Assembly (NCBI RefSeq): GCF_001202035.1
Contig: NZ_LGHT01000004.1
Coordinates: forward strand, 62,001 to 126,000
Direction: 5' to 3'
From: Pseudorhodobacter wandonensis
GTDB lineage: Bacteria; Pseudomonadota; Alphaproteobacteria; Rhodobacterales; Rhodobacteraceae
Length of the DNA stretch: 64,000 bases
The position numbers and the translations under genes were made by a program. Positions 26,762 to 35,347 of this stretch are shown piece by piece; position 1 is the first letter of the stretch, and every line of letters starts with the position of its first letter. The notes beneath the pieces are model-generated. The model saw only the letters and a program-made list of their open reading frames with translations. It was not told where the DNA came from and ran no database searches.

Positions 26762-27683
26762 GTCCGCGTTCCTTTAATACTGTCACATAGGCGGCGGCAG
26801 AGGCCGCGAGTGCCGGAAGATCATAACCGCCCTCAAGGGCCGATACCACCCGCCCTGCGCAATGGCGATCGGCCAGGTCGCAAATACGTTCGCCGAGCCA
26901 TGCGAAATCATCGGCAGACCAGTTCAGATTGGCCAATGGGTCATCGCGATGGGCATCAAAACCGGCGGAAACCAGAATCAATTCAGGGGCAAAGGCGTCA
27001 ATCTGCGGCAGGATATGGGCGTTGTAGGCGGCGCGCATGTCGGCGCCCGTGCTGTGTGGGCGCAAGGGTATGTTGATGATCTGGCCTTGCGCACCGGTCT
27101 CATGCGCGGCCCCTGTGCCGGGATACAGCGGCATTTGCTGCGAAGAGGCGAAAAGCACGCGAGGCTCATCCCACAAGAGATCTTGGGTGCCATTGCCGTG
27201 ATGCACGTCGAAATCGACAATCGCCACACGCTTCAACCCATGATGATCGAGAGCATGTTTGGCGGCAATAGCGATGGTGCCAAACAGGCAAAAGCCCATC
27301 GCCGTATCGGTTTCCGCGTGGTGGCCAGGTGGGCGCGTGGCGATAAAGGCATTGCAGGCGCCGCCTGACAGGACCAAATCAACCGCCGCACAGGCCGCGC
27401 CTACCCCGCGCAAAGCCGCCCTGTAGCTGCCGGGGGCAAGATAGGTGTCGCCATCAATTTGCGCCCAGCCCTTTGCAGGAATGGCGGCACGGATGCGATC
27501 AATATAGGCCTGCGGATGGCAGCGCAGAATATCGGCCTCGGTGGCCAAGGGGGCATCCAGACGCAGCAGGTCCAGGCTGGCCAGCCCATGCGCGACTGCG
27601 GCCAAACGCGCGGCTTGCTCGGGGTGGCCGGCAGGCTCGCGGTGTTGGTCAGAATCTGGGTGGGTGAACAGCGCGGTAACCAT
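26754..27683 (-). CDS. Histone deacetylase family protein (acetoin utilisation-type)
   Basis: A 309-aa class II-like deacetylase. The paired active His lies in RPPGHHAE near residue 122; DFDVHHGNGTQ near 158-168 provides zinc ligands, and the later ligand is in SAGFDAHRDDP near 235-245. Substrates are probably acetylated lysines or polyamines. The position between xseB and petR is seen in other alphaproteobacteria, where it is named HDAC or AcuC-like without a proven target. It starts 3 bp after the petR stop. Confidence 0.92.
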   Translation of the reverse strand: MVTALFTHPDSDQHREPAGHPEQAARLAAVAHGLASLDLLRLDAPLATEADILRCHPQAYIDRIRAAIPAKGWAQIDGDTYLAPGSYRAALRGVGAACAAVDLVLSGGACNAFIATRPPGHHAETDTAMGFCLFGTIAIAAKHALDHHGLKRVAIVDFDVHHGNGTQDLLWDEPRVLFASSQQMPLYPGTGAAHETGAQGQIINIPLRPHSTGADMRAAYNAHILPQIDAFAPELILVSAGFDAHRDDPLANLNWSADDFAWLGERICDLADRHCAGRVVSALEGGYDLPALAASAAAYVTVLKERGHA

Positions 27684-27686
27684 AGG

Positions 27687-28400
27687 CTAGTCAGGCGCGA
27701 GCATATAGCCCGCCCCACGCACGGTTTGCAGGTAGCGCGGTTGCTTGGGGTCATTCTCGATTTTGCGCCGCAAACGGGTGATTTGAACATCGACTGCACG
27801 TTCCTGACCGGTTTTTTCCTCGGCGGTGCTGTCGCGGCCCAAATCGCCTGCAAGCGTCTCTCGGGCAATCGGCTGGCCCGGCTGGGCGGCAAAAATGCGC
27901 ATCAACTGCGCCTCGGTTGCGGTTAGGCGAACGGGGTCGCCGCCTTGCCAAAGCTCTCCACGATCAACATCATAGCGGACCATACCGAGGTGCAGCATTT
28001 TCGGCCCGACTTCGGATTGGGCCTGTGGCACGCGGCGCAAAATGGCGTTGATGCGCAGCAATAGCTCTTTCGGCTCAAACGGCTTGGACAGATAGTCATC
28101 TGCCCCGGCCTCTAACCCCTCAATCCGGCTGTTGGTTTCGCCGCGCGCGGTAAGCAACATGATCGGCGCCGATAGTTTTTCCCGGAACTCGCGCGTCAAC
28201 GCGATGCCATCAATGCCGGGCATCATCACGTCCATGATGATCATATCAAATTCCAGCCCGTCCAGCAGCCGCCGCGCTTGGGCACCATCCCGCGCGATGG
28301 TTACCAAAAAGCCGTTCCGCATCAGGAATTTTTGCAGTAGGCCGCGAATACGTTCATCATCATCAACAACCAGCAAGTGGGCCTGAGGTTCGGGTATCAT
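27687..28400 (-). CDS. petR: OmpR-family response regulator, PetR-like
   Basis: A 237-aa two-domain regulator. The receiver has the acidic pair DDD near 15, phosphoacceptor Asp in IIMDVMMPG near 60, Thr/Ser in LLTARG and Lys in LSKPFEPKELL. The C-terminal half is a winged helix ending VQITRLRRKIENDP and VRGAGYML. In Rhodobacter capsulatus petPR lies upstream of the cytochrome bc1 genes and is required for their expression; the gene pair here has the same order and overlap. No histidine kinase is next to it. The bc1 genes themselves are not in the window. Confidence 0.88.
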   Translation of the reverse strand: MIPEPQAHLLVVDDDERIRGLLQKFLMRNGFLVTIARDGAQARRLLDGLEFDMIIMDVMMPGIDGIALTREFREKLSAPIMLLTARGETNSRIEGLEAGADDYLSKPFEPKELLLRINAILRRVPQAQSEVGPKMLHLGMVRYDVDRGELWQGGDPVRLTATEAQLMRIFAAQPGQPIARETLAGDLGRDSTAEEKTGQERAVDVQITRLRRKIENDPKQPRYLQTVRGAGYMLAPD

Positions 28401-28918
28401 TGGGCATTCTCCTTCAGGCTTTGATACTGCCGCCGCGCTTGTTCGTCCATCATTGCCTCTAGCACCTGCCGGAACCCTTGTACCGCCCCGGGCCCTGCGG
28501 CGCGATAGGCGGCACGCATACGGGCGCGTTGGGCGTCGGATAGGCTGCGCTCCAACTCCGCACCTTTTTTGGTTAGAAACAAGTGACGTTCGCGTTTGTC
28601 GCTGCGGCCCACGCGGCTCTCTACCAAATCATCCTCGATCAAGCCGCGCAAGACACGGTTTAGCGACTGTTTCGTAACACCCAGAATTGCCAGCAAATTG
28701 TTGACAGTCGTGCCGGGGCTGCGGTGGATAAAGTGCAATGCGCGGTGATGGGCGCGGCCGTAATCCATCCCTTCAAGAATGCGGTCGGGATCGGCCGTAA
28801 AACCGCGATAGGCAAAAAACATCGCCTCGATGCCCTTGCGCAACTGATCATCGGTTAGAAACAGTAAGCTTTCGCTATGGCTTGCGCCGCCCTGAGAGTT
28901 TTCCATCTTCTGAACCAT
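28397..28918 (-). CDS. petP: MarR-family regulator, PetP-like
   Basis: A 173-aa winged-helix protein. After a polar N-terminus, FLTDDQLRKGIEAMFFAYRG and GRAHHRALHFI lead into the DNA-binding helices (TVNNLLAILGVTKQSLNRVLRGL) and a wing (RSDKRERHLFLTKKG). Start ATG 28918 is chosen as the first Met before the fold with GCAGGT nearby; ATG 28906 is an alternative and the longer frame crosses the ilvE promoter. It overlaps petR by 4 bp. Palindromes TTGCGCAA lie twice in the shared promoter with ilvE and are candidate operators. Confidence 0.83.
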   Translation of the reverse strand: MVQKMENSQGGASHSESLLFLTDDQLRKGIEAMFFAYRGFTADPDRILEGMDYGRAHHRALHFIHRSPGTTVNNLLAILGVTKQSLNRVLRGLIEDDLVESRVGRSDKRERHLFLTKKGAELERSLSDAQRARMRAAYRAAGPGAVQGFRQVLEAMMDEQARRQYQSLKENAQ

Positions 28919-28991
28919 ACCTGCTATTTTCAGGGATTTTATGTCAGCCTTGTTGACTTTCCAAGCCCCCACTGTTAGCGATTTTACGAAT

Positions 28992-29031
28992 TTGCGCAAC
29001 TTTGTAACCGGATTCGAACCATTTTGCGCAA
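28992..29031. promoter_or_regulatory. Paired TTGCGCAA palindromes in the petP-ilvE promoter
   Basis: Identical 8-bp palindromes TTGCGCAA at 28992-28999 and 29024-29031, 32 bp apart centre to centre, close to three helical turns, so both would face the same side of the DNA. They lie in the 143-bp gap between divergent petP and ilvE. A dimeric regulator such as PetP (MarR type) could bind both; this is inference. Confidence 0.5.
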
Positions 29032-29061
29032 TATGTGGAAATTCTACGAGGGAAAACCGAT

Positions 29062-29928
29062 ATGACTGGCTATGATGATCGCGACGGGAAAATCTGGATG
29101 GATGGTGAATTGGTCGATTGGCGCAGTGCCAAAGTCCATATTCTGACCCATGCCATGCACTATGCCTCATCGGTGTTTGAGGGTGAGCGCTGTTATAATG
29201 GCAAGATCTTCAAATCAGTTGAACACTCGGAGCGACTGCGCAACTCGGGCGCGCTGCTGGATATGGAACTGCCTTGGTCAGTGGCGGAAATTGAGGCGGC
29301 AAAAGAGGCCACTTTAAAGGCCAACGGGCTGACCAACGCCTATGTACGCCCTGTTGCCTGGCGCGGGGCCGGTGAAGATATGGGCGTGGCAAGCAAACGC
29401 AACCCGATCCATCTGGCCATCGCAGTGTGGGAATGGGGCAATTACTATGGCGACGCCAAAACGCGGGGCGCCAAACTGGACATCGCAAAGTGGAAGCGCC
29501 CCAGCCCCGAAACCATCCCGCATGCGGCCAAAGCGGCGGGGCTTTACATGATTTGCACCATGTCGAAACACGCGGCCGAGGCTAAGGGCTGTTCAGACGC
29601 GATGATGTTTGACTACCGCGGGTATGTGGCCGAAGCGACTGGCGCAAATATCTTTTTTGTTAAGGATGGCGTGGTGCATACACCGCTTGCCGATGGCATT
29701 TTGAACGGCATCACTCGCCAAACCGTAATCGGGATGCTAAAGGAAAAAGGCATCGAGGTGCAGGAACGCCGGATCGAGGCGGGCGAGCTGGAAGCCATGC
29801 AGCAATGCTGGCTGACAGGAACTGCCGCCGAAATTACCCCCGTTGGCCAGATTGGCGACTACAACTTTGAGGTCGGCCAGCTGACACGCGATATTTCGAC
29901 AGAGTATGAGGCGTTGGTACGCCGTTGA
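29062..29928 (+). CDS. ilvE: Branched-chain amino acid aminotransferase
   Basis: A 288-aa class IV PLP-dependent aminotransferase that interconverts Leu, Ile and Val with their keto acids. Visible are HAMHYASSVFEGER near residues 32-45, the PLP lysine in ISKWKR-like DIAKWKRP near 145, and EATGANIFFVK near 193-203 with GILNGITRQTV. GAGGGAAAA lies ten bases upstream of ATG 29062; the frame stays open further up but would overlap the promoter. A D-amino acid aminotransferase is the alternative, but the sequence fits the IlvE type. It diverges from petP. Confidence 0.92.
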   Translation: MTGYDDRDGKIWMDGELVDWRSAKVHILTHAMHYASSVFEGERCYNGKIFKSVEHSERLRNSGALLDMELPWSVAEIEAAKEATLKANGLTNAYVRPVAWRGAGEDMGVASKRNPIHLAIAVWEWGNYYGDAKTRGAKLDIAKWKRPSPETIPHAAKAAGLYMICTMSKHAAEAKGCSDAMMFDYRGYVAEATGANIFFVKDGVVHTPLADGILNGITRQTVIGMLKEKGIEVQERRIEAGELEAMQQCWLTGTAAEITPVGQIGDYNFEVGQLTRDISTEYEALVRR

Positions 29929-29930
29929 TC

Positions 29931-29961
29931 AAAAACCGGCCCGGGCTTTGCTGTCCGGGCC
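29931..29961 (-). terminator. Terminator for the small gene after ilvE
   Basis: GGCCCGG (29938-29944) pairs with CCGGGCC (29955-29961) around a 10-nt loop. On the leftward strand it is followed by TTTTT, which fits termination of the 64-aa gene; it may also serve ilvE. Confidence 0.65.
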
Positions 29962-29970
29962 AACCATTGG

Positions 29971-30165
29971 TTAGGCCGTGACACCGCGGTCGATACGCAG
30001 GAAATGCTGAACCCGCTGGCCGTCACTATGGTTTTTGGGCCGCTGGTTCAGGGTGCGAATTGTCGGATGAGGCGTATCCTGATTTCCACGCCGTACAAGC
30101 GCCCAGAAATGCTTTTTACGGGCCATGTCAGGGGCGCTGCGATGATCTGCAAGGTGCTTGGTCAT
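29971..30165 (-). CDS. Small basic hypothetical protein
   Basis: A 64-aa protein rich in His, Arg and Lys with no recognised fold and no membrane segment. The start ATG 30165 is supported by a strong ribosome site GGGAGGA with a five-base gap, and the gene ends just before a hairpin with a T-run. A longer frame from 30303 lacks both features. The high basic content suggests nucleic acid or ribosome contact, but that is a guess. Its conservation would decide whether it is a gene. Confidence 0.58.
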   Translation of the reverse strand: MTKHLADHRSAPDMARKKHFWALVRRGNQDTPHPTIRTLNQRPKNHSDGQRVQHFLRIDRGVTA

Positions 30166-30256
30166 TGGGTCCTCCCACAGGTTTAACGAACCTGACCATA
30201 CCATGAAAACCGGGCCGAGTCGCCTGCAAGTTGCAGGGTAGGCCAAGGTTTGCCGG

Positions 30257-31285
30257 TTATGACAGGCGGTGAATGGCCCAAGCGGCAGCATCAGCCACCG
30301 CAATATCCGGGTCGTTCAGGTGCGGGCTTGCGGCAGATACAAGCGCTTTGTTTCCGGAATTTCCAATGGCGTACAATACGTTACGAATAAACCTGTCTCG
30401 GCCTATCCGTTTGACAGGGCTGCCCGAAAACAAGGCACGAAAGGCGGCATCATCCAAGGCTGCAAGCTCGGCCAAAGGTGGCGCACCAACACGGCGGGCA
30501 TAGCCGATTTCCGATGCGGCAACAGCAAATTTATTCCACGGGCACGCGGCAAGGCAATCATCGCAGCCATAGATGCGATTCCCCAGCAACGGCCGCAAAT
30601 CGGGGTCAATAGGGCCTTTGTGTTCGATCGTCAGGTAGGAAATACAACGCCGCGCATCCAGTTGATACGGCGCGGGGAATGCGTTTGTGGGGCAGATATC
30701 AAGACAGGCGGTGCAATTGCCACAATGGCTGGTCTCGGGTGCATCCTTGGGCAAGTCCAGCGTGGTAAAGATGGAGCCGAGGAAAAACCAATTGCCCAGA
30801 TCACGCGACAACAGGTTGGTATGCTTGCCTTGCCAGCCCAAGCCCGCCGCCTGTGCCAGCGGTTTTTCCATCACGGGGGCGGTATCAACGAACACCTTGA
30901 TCTCAGCGCCGGTTTGTTCGACCATCCAGCGCCCCAACCGTTTAAGGCGTTTTTTCACAATATCGTGGTAATCGCGCCCCTGAGCGTAAACCGACACAGC
31001 AGCGCGGTCACGCTGGTCCAGCACATCAAGCGGGTTGTTTTCCGGGGTGTAAACCTCGGCCAGCATGATGACTGACCTTGCCTGCGGCCAAAGCGCGGCG
31101 GCCGATCCGCGCCACGCCATACGCTCGGCCATCCAACCCATCTGGCCGTGGCGACCGAGATCGACATATTCAGACAGGCGCCCTGCGGTTTGTGGCGTGG
31201 CATCGGGTGCGCAGATGCCCATGGCCGAGAAGCCCTCATCCAGTGCGCGGGCGTTCAGCGCGTCACGAAAGGCAGCGGTATCCAC
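30257..31285 (-). CDS. queG: Epoxyqueuosine reductase
   Basis: A 342-aa iron-sulfur, cobalamin-dependent enzyme that makes queuosine in tRNA anticodons. Two 4Fe-4S motifs are visible: [12 protein letters not shown] near residues 197-208 and [10 protein letters not shown] near 243-252. A cobalamin-domain N-terminus ([11 protein letters not shown], then LAEVY) and a C-terminal HEAT-like tail ([15 protein letters not shown]) are present. It begins 10 bp after the ptsN stop, so likely cotranscribed with ptsN and hpf. Confidence 0.95.
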   Translation of the reverse strand: MDTAAFRDALNARALDEGFSAMGICAPDATPQTAGRLSEYVDLGRHGQMGWMAERMAWRGSAAALWPQARSVIMLAEVYTPENNPLDVLDQRDRAAVSVYAQGRDYHDIVKKRLKRLGRWMVEQTGAEIKVFVDTAPVMEKPLAQAAGLGWQGKHTNLLSRDLGNWFFLGSIFTTLDLPKDAPETSHCGNCTACLDICPTNAFPAPYQLDARRCISYLTIEHKGPIDPDLRPLLGNRIYGCDDCLAACPWNKFAVAASEIGYARRVGAPPLAELAALDDAAFRALFSGSPVKRIGRDRFIRNVLYAIGNSGNKALVSAASPHLNDPDIAVADAAAWAIHRLS

Positions 31286-31295
31286 CGGCCCGACC

Positions 31296-31760
31296 TCAGG
31301 CGGCCTGAGGCGCGCGCGCTTCGGTTAGAATTGCGTAGAGCTTGGCCGGATCGGCGTTGGCGCGCAGCTTGGCTACGACATTGGTATCCCGCATGGTGCG
31401 CGACACAAGGGCAAGCGCCTTTAGGTGATCGACGCCGGAATCCTTGGGTGCGAAAAGGGCAAAGACCAAATCGACGGGCTGACGATCAACCGAGTCGTAA
31501 TCCAACGGCTTTTCCAGCCGCAAGAACACACCGATGATCTTTTCCAATTCTTGCAACCGCGCATGCGGCAATGCAATGCCATGGCCCACACCGGTTGGGC
31601 CAAGGCTTTCGCGTTCTTGCAAACCATCAACGGCGATGGAGGCGTTCAAACCGTGGACCGAGGAGAAAACCTCGCCAATTTCTTGAAAGAGGCGTTTCTT
31701 GCTGGTCAGATGGCTAACGATGCGCACGGCACCTGGCGCCAAGAGTTCGGAAAGTTCCAT
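31296..31760 (-). CDS. ptsN: Nitrogen PTS enzyme IIA
   Basis: A 154-aa PtsN with the phospho-accepting His in GIALPHAR near residue 65 and the fold starting [10 protein letters not shown]. It is the terminal acceptor of the PTS-Ntr relay and regulates potassium transport, nitrogen and carbon balance by protein contacts. It lies between hpf and queG, near the lpt genes. The usual neighbour rpoN is absent between lptB and hpf. Confidence 0.94.
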   Translation of the reverse strand: MELSELLAPGAVRIVSHLTSKKRLFQEIGEVFSSVHGLNASIAVDGLQERESLGPTGVGHGIALPHARLQELEKIIGVFLRLEKPLDYDSVDRQPVDLVFALFAPKDSGVDHLKALALVSRTMRDTNVVAKLRANADPAKLYAILTEARAPQAA

Positions 31761-31789
31761 GGTCTGCTTTTTCCCACGCCGCTGGCGTT

Positions 31790-32365
31790 TTACTTGGTGT
31801 TGCGCGGGTCAATCCAGCCGACGTTACCATCATCACGACGATAAACGACGTTCACCCCGCCATGTTTCGAGTTGCGAAACACCAGCATACGCTGCCCTGC
31901 CAATTCCAGCTGCATGACCGCTTCGCCAACAGAGACGGTGGGAACCTTGGTTTCCATCTCGGCGATAATCATCGGCTGAAGTGACTCGGGCTCGTTATCC
32001 CCGTGTTCCTCATTCGCCGCGAGGATATAAGAGGAACCGCCATCGAATTCAACCGGGGTTACGCGATCGCGGTGATGGTCGCGCAAACGGCGCTTGTAGC
32101 GGCGCAGCTGCTTATCCATTTTCTCGCGGCAGGATTCGAACGCGGCGTAAATGTCATTTGCATGGCCTTTGGCTTGGGCGTTCAAGCCGGTCGACAAATG
32201 GATCGTGGATTCGCAAACAATTTCATGGCCGCTGCGCGAGAAGATGATGACAGCTTCGGTTGGACGCAGTGCATATTTCTCAACCGTTTCGCCGAGCTCA
32301 GACTTTACATGGGTCTGGAGTGCATCACCAATGTCAATTTGCTTCCCGCTGATCTGATACCGCAT
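31790..32365 (-). CDS. hpf: Long-form hibernation promoting factor
   Basis: A 191-aa protein: the N-terminal S30AE domain (MRYQISGKQIDIGDALQTHV, ending at the basic DKQLRRYKRRLRDH) binds the 30S decoding centre, and the C-terminal domain (SVGEAVMQLELAGQRMLVFRNSKHG) drives dimerisation into 100S ribosomes. The start ATG 32365 has GGAGG six bases upstream; the longer frame upstream is rejected. It probably leads hpf-ptsN-queG. Confidence 0.94.
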   Translation of the reverse strand: MRYQISGKQIDIGDALQTHVKSELGETVEKYALRPTEAVIIFSRSGHEIVCESTIHLSTGLNAQAKGHANDIYAAFESCREKMDKQLRRYKRRLRDHHRDRVTPVEFDGGSSYILAANEEHGDNEPESLQPMIIAEMETKVPTVSVGEAVMQLELAGQRMLVFRNSKHGGVNVVYRRDDGNVGWIDPRNTK

Positions 32366-32640
32366 AATTCCTCCTTCGTGGTCCGACAAAGGGCACCCCG
32401 CACCCTGCAGGGGGCCCCGCCGATGGGTGTTAGACACCAAACCGATACAATAAAACCTTTTTATCATCAGCGGTTAAGCCAAAGACGCAGAGATGTTCGA
32501 CTGGTTCGGTTCGTGCTAGCATCAATAGTATTTGGCGATACACTGGGCCGCCTTGTCAATGGTTACTTGCGGAAACTTCGCACACTGTCACGTTGCAGTG
32601 AAAAAACTTAGAACCCGTTAATGGCAGGTCAGGCAAAGGC
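32366..32640. other. Intergenic region between lptB and hpf
   Basis: A 275-bp gap in a place where many proteobacteria carry rpoN. No RpoN remnant or other open frame is visible. It should hold the hpf promoter; I see a ribosome site for hpf but no clear promoter. Confidence 0.5.
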
Positions 32641-33393
32641 CTAGCTGATCCGGAAGTTCTGCCCAAGATAGACACGGCGCACGTTTTCGTCGCGCACAAC
32701 CTCATCCGTGGTGCCGCTCATCAATACGGTGCCGTCGTGCAAGATATAGGCGCGGTCAACAATTTCCAGCGTTTCGCGAACATTGTGATCGGTAATCAGA
32801 ACGCCGATTCCACGCCGTTTCAGATCGCTGACCAAGTGCCGGATTTCACCAACGGCGATAGGGTCTACACCGGCAAATGGCTCATCCAGCAGCAGATATT
32901 TCGGATCAGCGGCCAAACAGCGCGCAATCTCTACCCGCCGCCGTTCACCGCCCGACAGCGCGAGCGCGGGGGCGCGACGCAAGTGGGTTATCGAAAATTC
33001 GGACAGCAATTCTTCCAGCCGCTCACGCCGTTTATGGCGATCATCGAGGGTGATTTCCAGCACGGCGAGGATGTTATCTTCAACTGACAGCCCCCGAAAA
33101 ATGCTGACCTCTTGCGGCAAATAGCCAATGCCAAGCCGTGCACGGCGGTACATGGGCAGGGATGTAACGTCCAAGCCGTCAATCAAGACCTTACCGCCCT
33201 CGGGCGACACCAATCCGGCAACAGCATAAAAACAAGTGGTTTTGCCCGACCCGTTCGGGCCCAGAAGTGCCACCACTTCGCCGCGGTTCAACCGCATCGA
33301 CACATCACGAATGACCGGCCGTTTTTTATAACTTTTGCGCAGGTTTTCGATATGCAGCCCTGCATCGCCTGCCGTCACCTTCAGATCTGGCAT
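32641..33393 (-). CDS. lptB: LPS export ABC transporter ATP-binding protein
   Basis: A 250-aa ABC ATPase. Walker A is LLGPNGSGKTTCF near residues 45-57, the Q-loop is within YLPQEVSIFRGL, the signature is LSGGERRRVEIAR, and Walker B is YLLLDEPFAGVDP. LptB drives the LptFG pump that extracts LPS from the inner membrane. It overlaps the lptA stop by one base (TGATG). LptF and LptG are not in the window. Confidence 0.96.
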   Translation of the reverse strand: MPDLKVTAGDAGLHIENLRKSYKKRPVIRDVSMRLNRGEVVALLGPNGSGKTTCFYAVAGLVSPEGGKVLIDGLDVTSLPMYRRARLGIGYLPQEVSIFRGLSVEDNILAVLEITLDDRHKRRERLEELLSEFSITHLRRAPALALSGGERRRVEIARCLAADPKYLLLDEPFAGVDPIAVGEIRHLVSDLKRRGIGVLITDHNVRETLEIVDRAYILHDGTVLMSGTTDEVVRDENVRRVYLGQNFRIS

Positions 33394-33893
33394 CAGTTTT
33401 TTGCGCTCCCAGGCTGAAAGACGGTTTGCACGCGCCCCTCCATCACGCCCGTTCCGGCCTTCAGGTCTATCACCAGCTTTTGGCCCGACAGCGCGCTGCC
33501 GCTCTGGGTTAACAAGACATCCCCCGTCATCACCACATTGCCGCTGTCAATCGTATAGACGGCCTCACGCGACTCGGCCGCGTCGGTTGCGTTTGTCAGG
33601 GTCACTCCGCCGCTGGCGAACAGTTTAGAAATGCCACCACCATCGGCAGTATATTCGACTTTTACCCGCTCGGCCGCGAGGCGCATCTCGCCTTGGCCAA
33701 CCAGAACGTTGCCGGTAAACACAGCCGTCCCGTCAGCTTGATTAACATTCAGCTGATCAGAAGACACTTCGACCGGAAGGGATGTATCTTGTTTCAATCC
33801 GCCAAAGGCAACACTGGCGCCTTGTGCATTGCCCAAAGCCGGGGCAAGCGCAAAAAAAGCCATAACTGTGGAAAGCCGAAATACCTGTAACAT
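33393..33893 (-). CDS. lptA: LPS transport periplasmic protein LptA
   Basis: A 166-aa exported OstA-like protein: a signal peptide over residues about 1-24, then VSSDQLNVNQADGTAVFTGNV and the repeated beta-taco strands, ending in LVIDLKAGTGVMEG. It forms the periplasmic bridge for LPS between LptC and LptD. It follows lptC by 17 bp and overlaps lptB, so lptC-lptA-lptB is one operon. The N-terminal hydrophobic part is broken by residues that make the cleavage site uncertain. Confidence 0.9.
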   Translation of the reverse strand: MLQVFRLSTVMAFFALAPALGNAQGASVAFGGLKQDTSLPVEVSSDQLNVNQADGTAVFTGNVLVGQGEMRLAAERVKVEYTADGGGISKLFASGGVTLTNATDAAESREAVYTIDSGNVVMTGDVLLTQSGSALSGQKLVIDLKAGTGVMEGRVQTVFQPGSAKN

Positions 33894-33910
33894 GCCCGGT
33901 CCTGAATTCT

Positions 33911-34522
33911 TTATTGCCCTGAAGGTTGATATACCAGTTTAACGCCATTTTTCAAAATAAGAACATAACTATCTGAGCCGTCGTCAGCCTTGCGCAGCTC
34001 CATCGCGCCGCCTGACAATGTACCAACTGGGCCATTCCCTGCAACCGCCGTTTCACTGACCAGTGACGTGCGGTCCAATGCGGCGGTCATCGCGTCGGAT
34101 GTCAGTTCATATCCGGTAGAGGTGGTAATTGTCACGTTCCCCGAAACGGTCAGCATCTGCTTTGCGCTATCCAGCACGCCTTGGGCCGCTACCAGCTTTG
34201 AGCTGCCGCCGTTCGGCATATCCAGTTCCACAACAAGGGCCGATGCGTCGGCGCTTGTGCGGCCGTTTTGCTCGGGTCTGGCCTCATCTGCGGTGACGGT
34301 CATTGCGGCACCGTCATCGGTGACGCCGGCCCAGGTGGGGGCAGTCAAACGCGGTTCGCGCAGGCGGTCGGCAATATCAACCTCGGCAAAGGGGATGGCA
34401 TCAGAGGGGTCGATGGTTCGCGACACAAGGAAAAGCGTCGACAAAATCGCAAGCGCCAGCAATGGCAAGGCAACTTTTAGCCAAGCGACCGCTGTAGAAT
34501 GGAAATTGTCGTGTTCGTTCAT
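33911..34522 (-). CDS. lptC: LPS export protein LptC
   Basis: A 203-aa protein with one N-terminal membrane segment (about residues 14-31) and the LptC-like periplasmic domain (VTADEARPEQ, AQGVLDSAKQMLTVSGNVTITTSTGYEL, SGGAMELRK). It binds LptFGB and passes LPS to LptA. Sequence identity in this family is low; the call rests on length, topology and position before lptA. Confidence 0.84.
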   Translation of the reverse strand: MNEHDNFHSTAVAWLKVALPLLALAILSTLFLVSRTIDPSDAIPFAEVDIADRLREPRLTAPTWAGVTDDGAAMTVTADEARPEQNGRTSADASALVVELDMPNGGSSKLVAAQGVLDSAKQMLTVSGNVTITTSTGYELTSDAMTAALDRTSLVSETAVAGNGPVGTLSGGAMELRKADDGSDSYVLILKNGVKLVYQPSGQ

Positions 34523-34639
34523 TGTGCCCTCGGGCCGGTGTTAATTCGGGCCAGTCGTAATTTCGTTTAACATAAGCATTTTAGCAGAAATCGCCAAGCC
34601 ACGCCCGAAAACACGGCGCAGTTTCGCCGAGAGGCCCGT

Positions 34640-35254
34640 TCAATGGTGGTAAATATCCAGCGGCTCGTTATAGCCCATCAAGTCCAGCTCGGCCCGGGTG
34701 GGCAGAAAGTGGAACAAACGGTTTGCAAGGTCCATCCGGCCTTCACGGATCAAACGCACCTCGAGCGCCGCCTTTAGCCGGTGCAGATACAGCACGTCCG
34801 ACGCCGCGTAATCCTTTTGCGCCTCGGTAAGGGTGGCCGCGCCCCAATCCGACGTTTGTTGCTGTTTCGACACATCGACGCCCACCAATTCGGACAGCAG
34901 ATATTTCAAGCCATGGCGGTCAGTAAAAGTGCGCACCAAGCGGGATGCAATTTTTGTGCACCAGACTGGGGCCGTGACCACGCCAAACGCGTTTTTCAAA
35001 GCAGCAATATCAAAGCGGCCAAAGTGGAACAATTTGGTCACTGCGGGATCTGTCAGCAGGCGTTCCAAATTCGGGGCCGATGTTTGGCCTTTGGCAATCT
35101 GCACCAGATGCGCGTTGCCATCGCCCGAGGATAGCTGCACCACACACAGCCTGTCGCGGCGCGGGTCAAGACCCATGGTCTCGGTATCGATCGCCACGAC
35201 GGTGCCAAGATCCAGCCCGTCGGGCAAATCGTTTTGATAAAGGTGGATGGTCAT
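34640..35254 (-). CDS. Ribonuclease D-like 3'-5' exonuclease
   Basis: A 204-aa DEDD exonuclease of the RNase D/WRN type: motif I AIDTETMGL near residues 21-29, motif II HFGRFDIAALKN near 76-87 with the second Asp, and motif III YAASDVLYLHRL near 148-159. It lacks the C-terminal HRDC domains of E. coli RNase D, which is usual in alphaproteobacterial short forms. It probably trims tRNA or structured RNA. It is 117 bp upstream of lptC and may lead that operon. A start two codons earlier (35260) is possible. Confidence 0.9.
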   Translation of the reverse strand: MTIHLYQNDLPDGLDLGTVVAIDTETMGLDPRRDRLCVVQLSSGDGNAHLVQIAKGQTSAPNLERLLTDPAVTKLFHFGRFDIAALKNAFGVVTAPVWCTKIASRLVRTFTDRHGLKYLLSELVGVDVSKQQQTSDWGAATLTEAQKDYAASDVLYLHRLKAALEVRLIREGRMDLANRLFHFLPTRAELDLMGYNEPLDIYHH

Positions 35255-35347
35255 ATGCATTGCTTTCGTCGGTAGCGGTTTCGGCGCTTATAGGCAGGCG
35301 CGTGGCGCAATGCCAAGGGCAGCCTGCTGGCTGTTTGGCGGGCCTGC

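Noticed and set aside
32582-32599. CACTG/CAGTG hairpin near a run of A in the lptB-hpf gap
   Set aside because: For the leftward genes the T-run comes before the hairpin, so it cannot act as a Rho-independent terminator for lptB.
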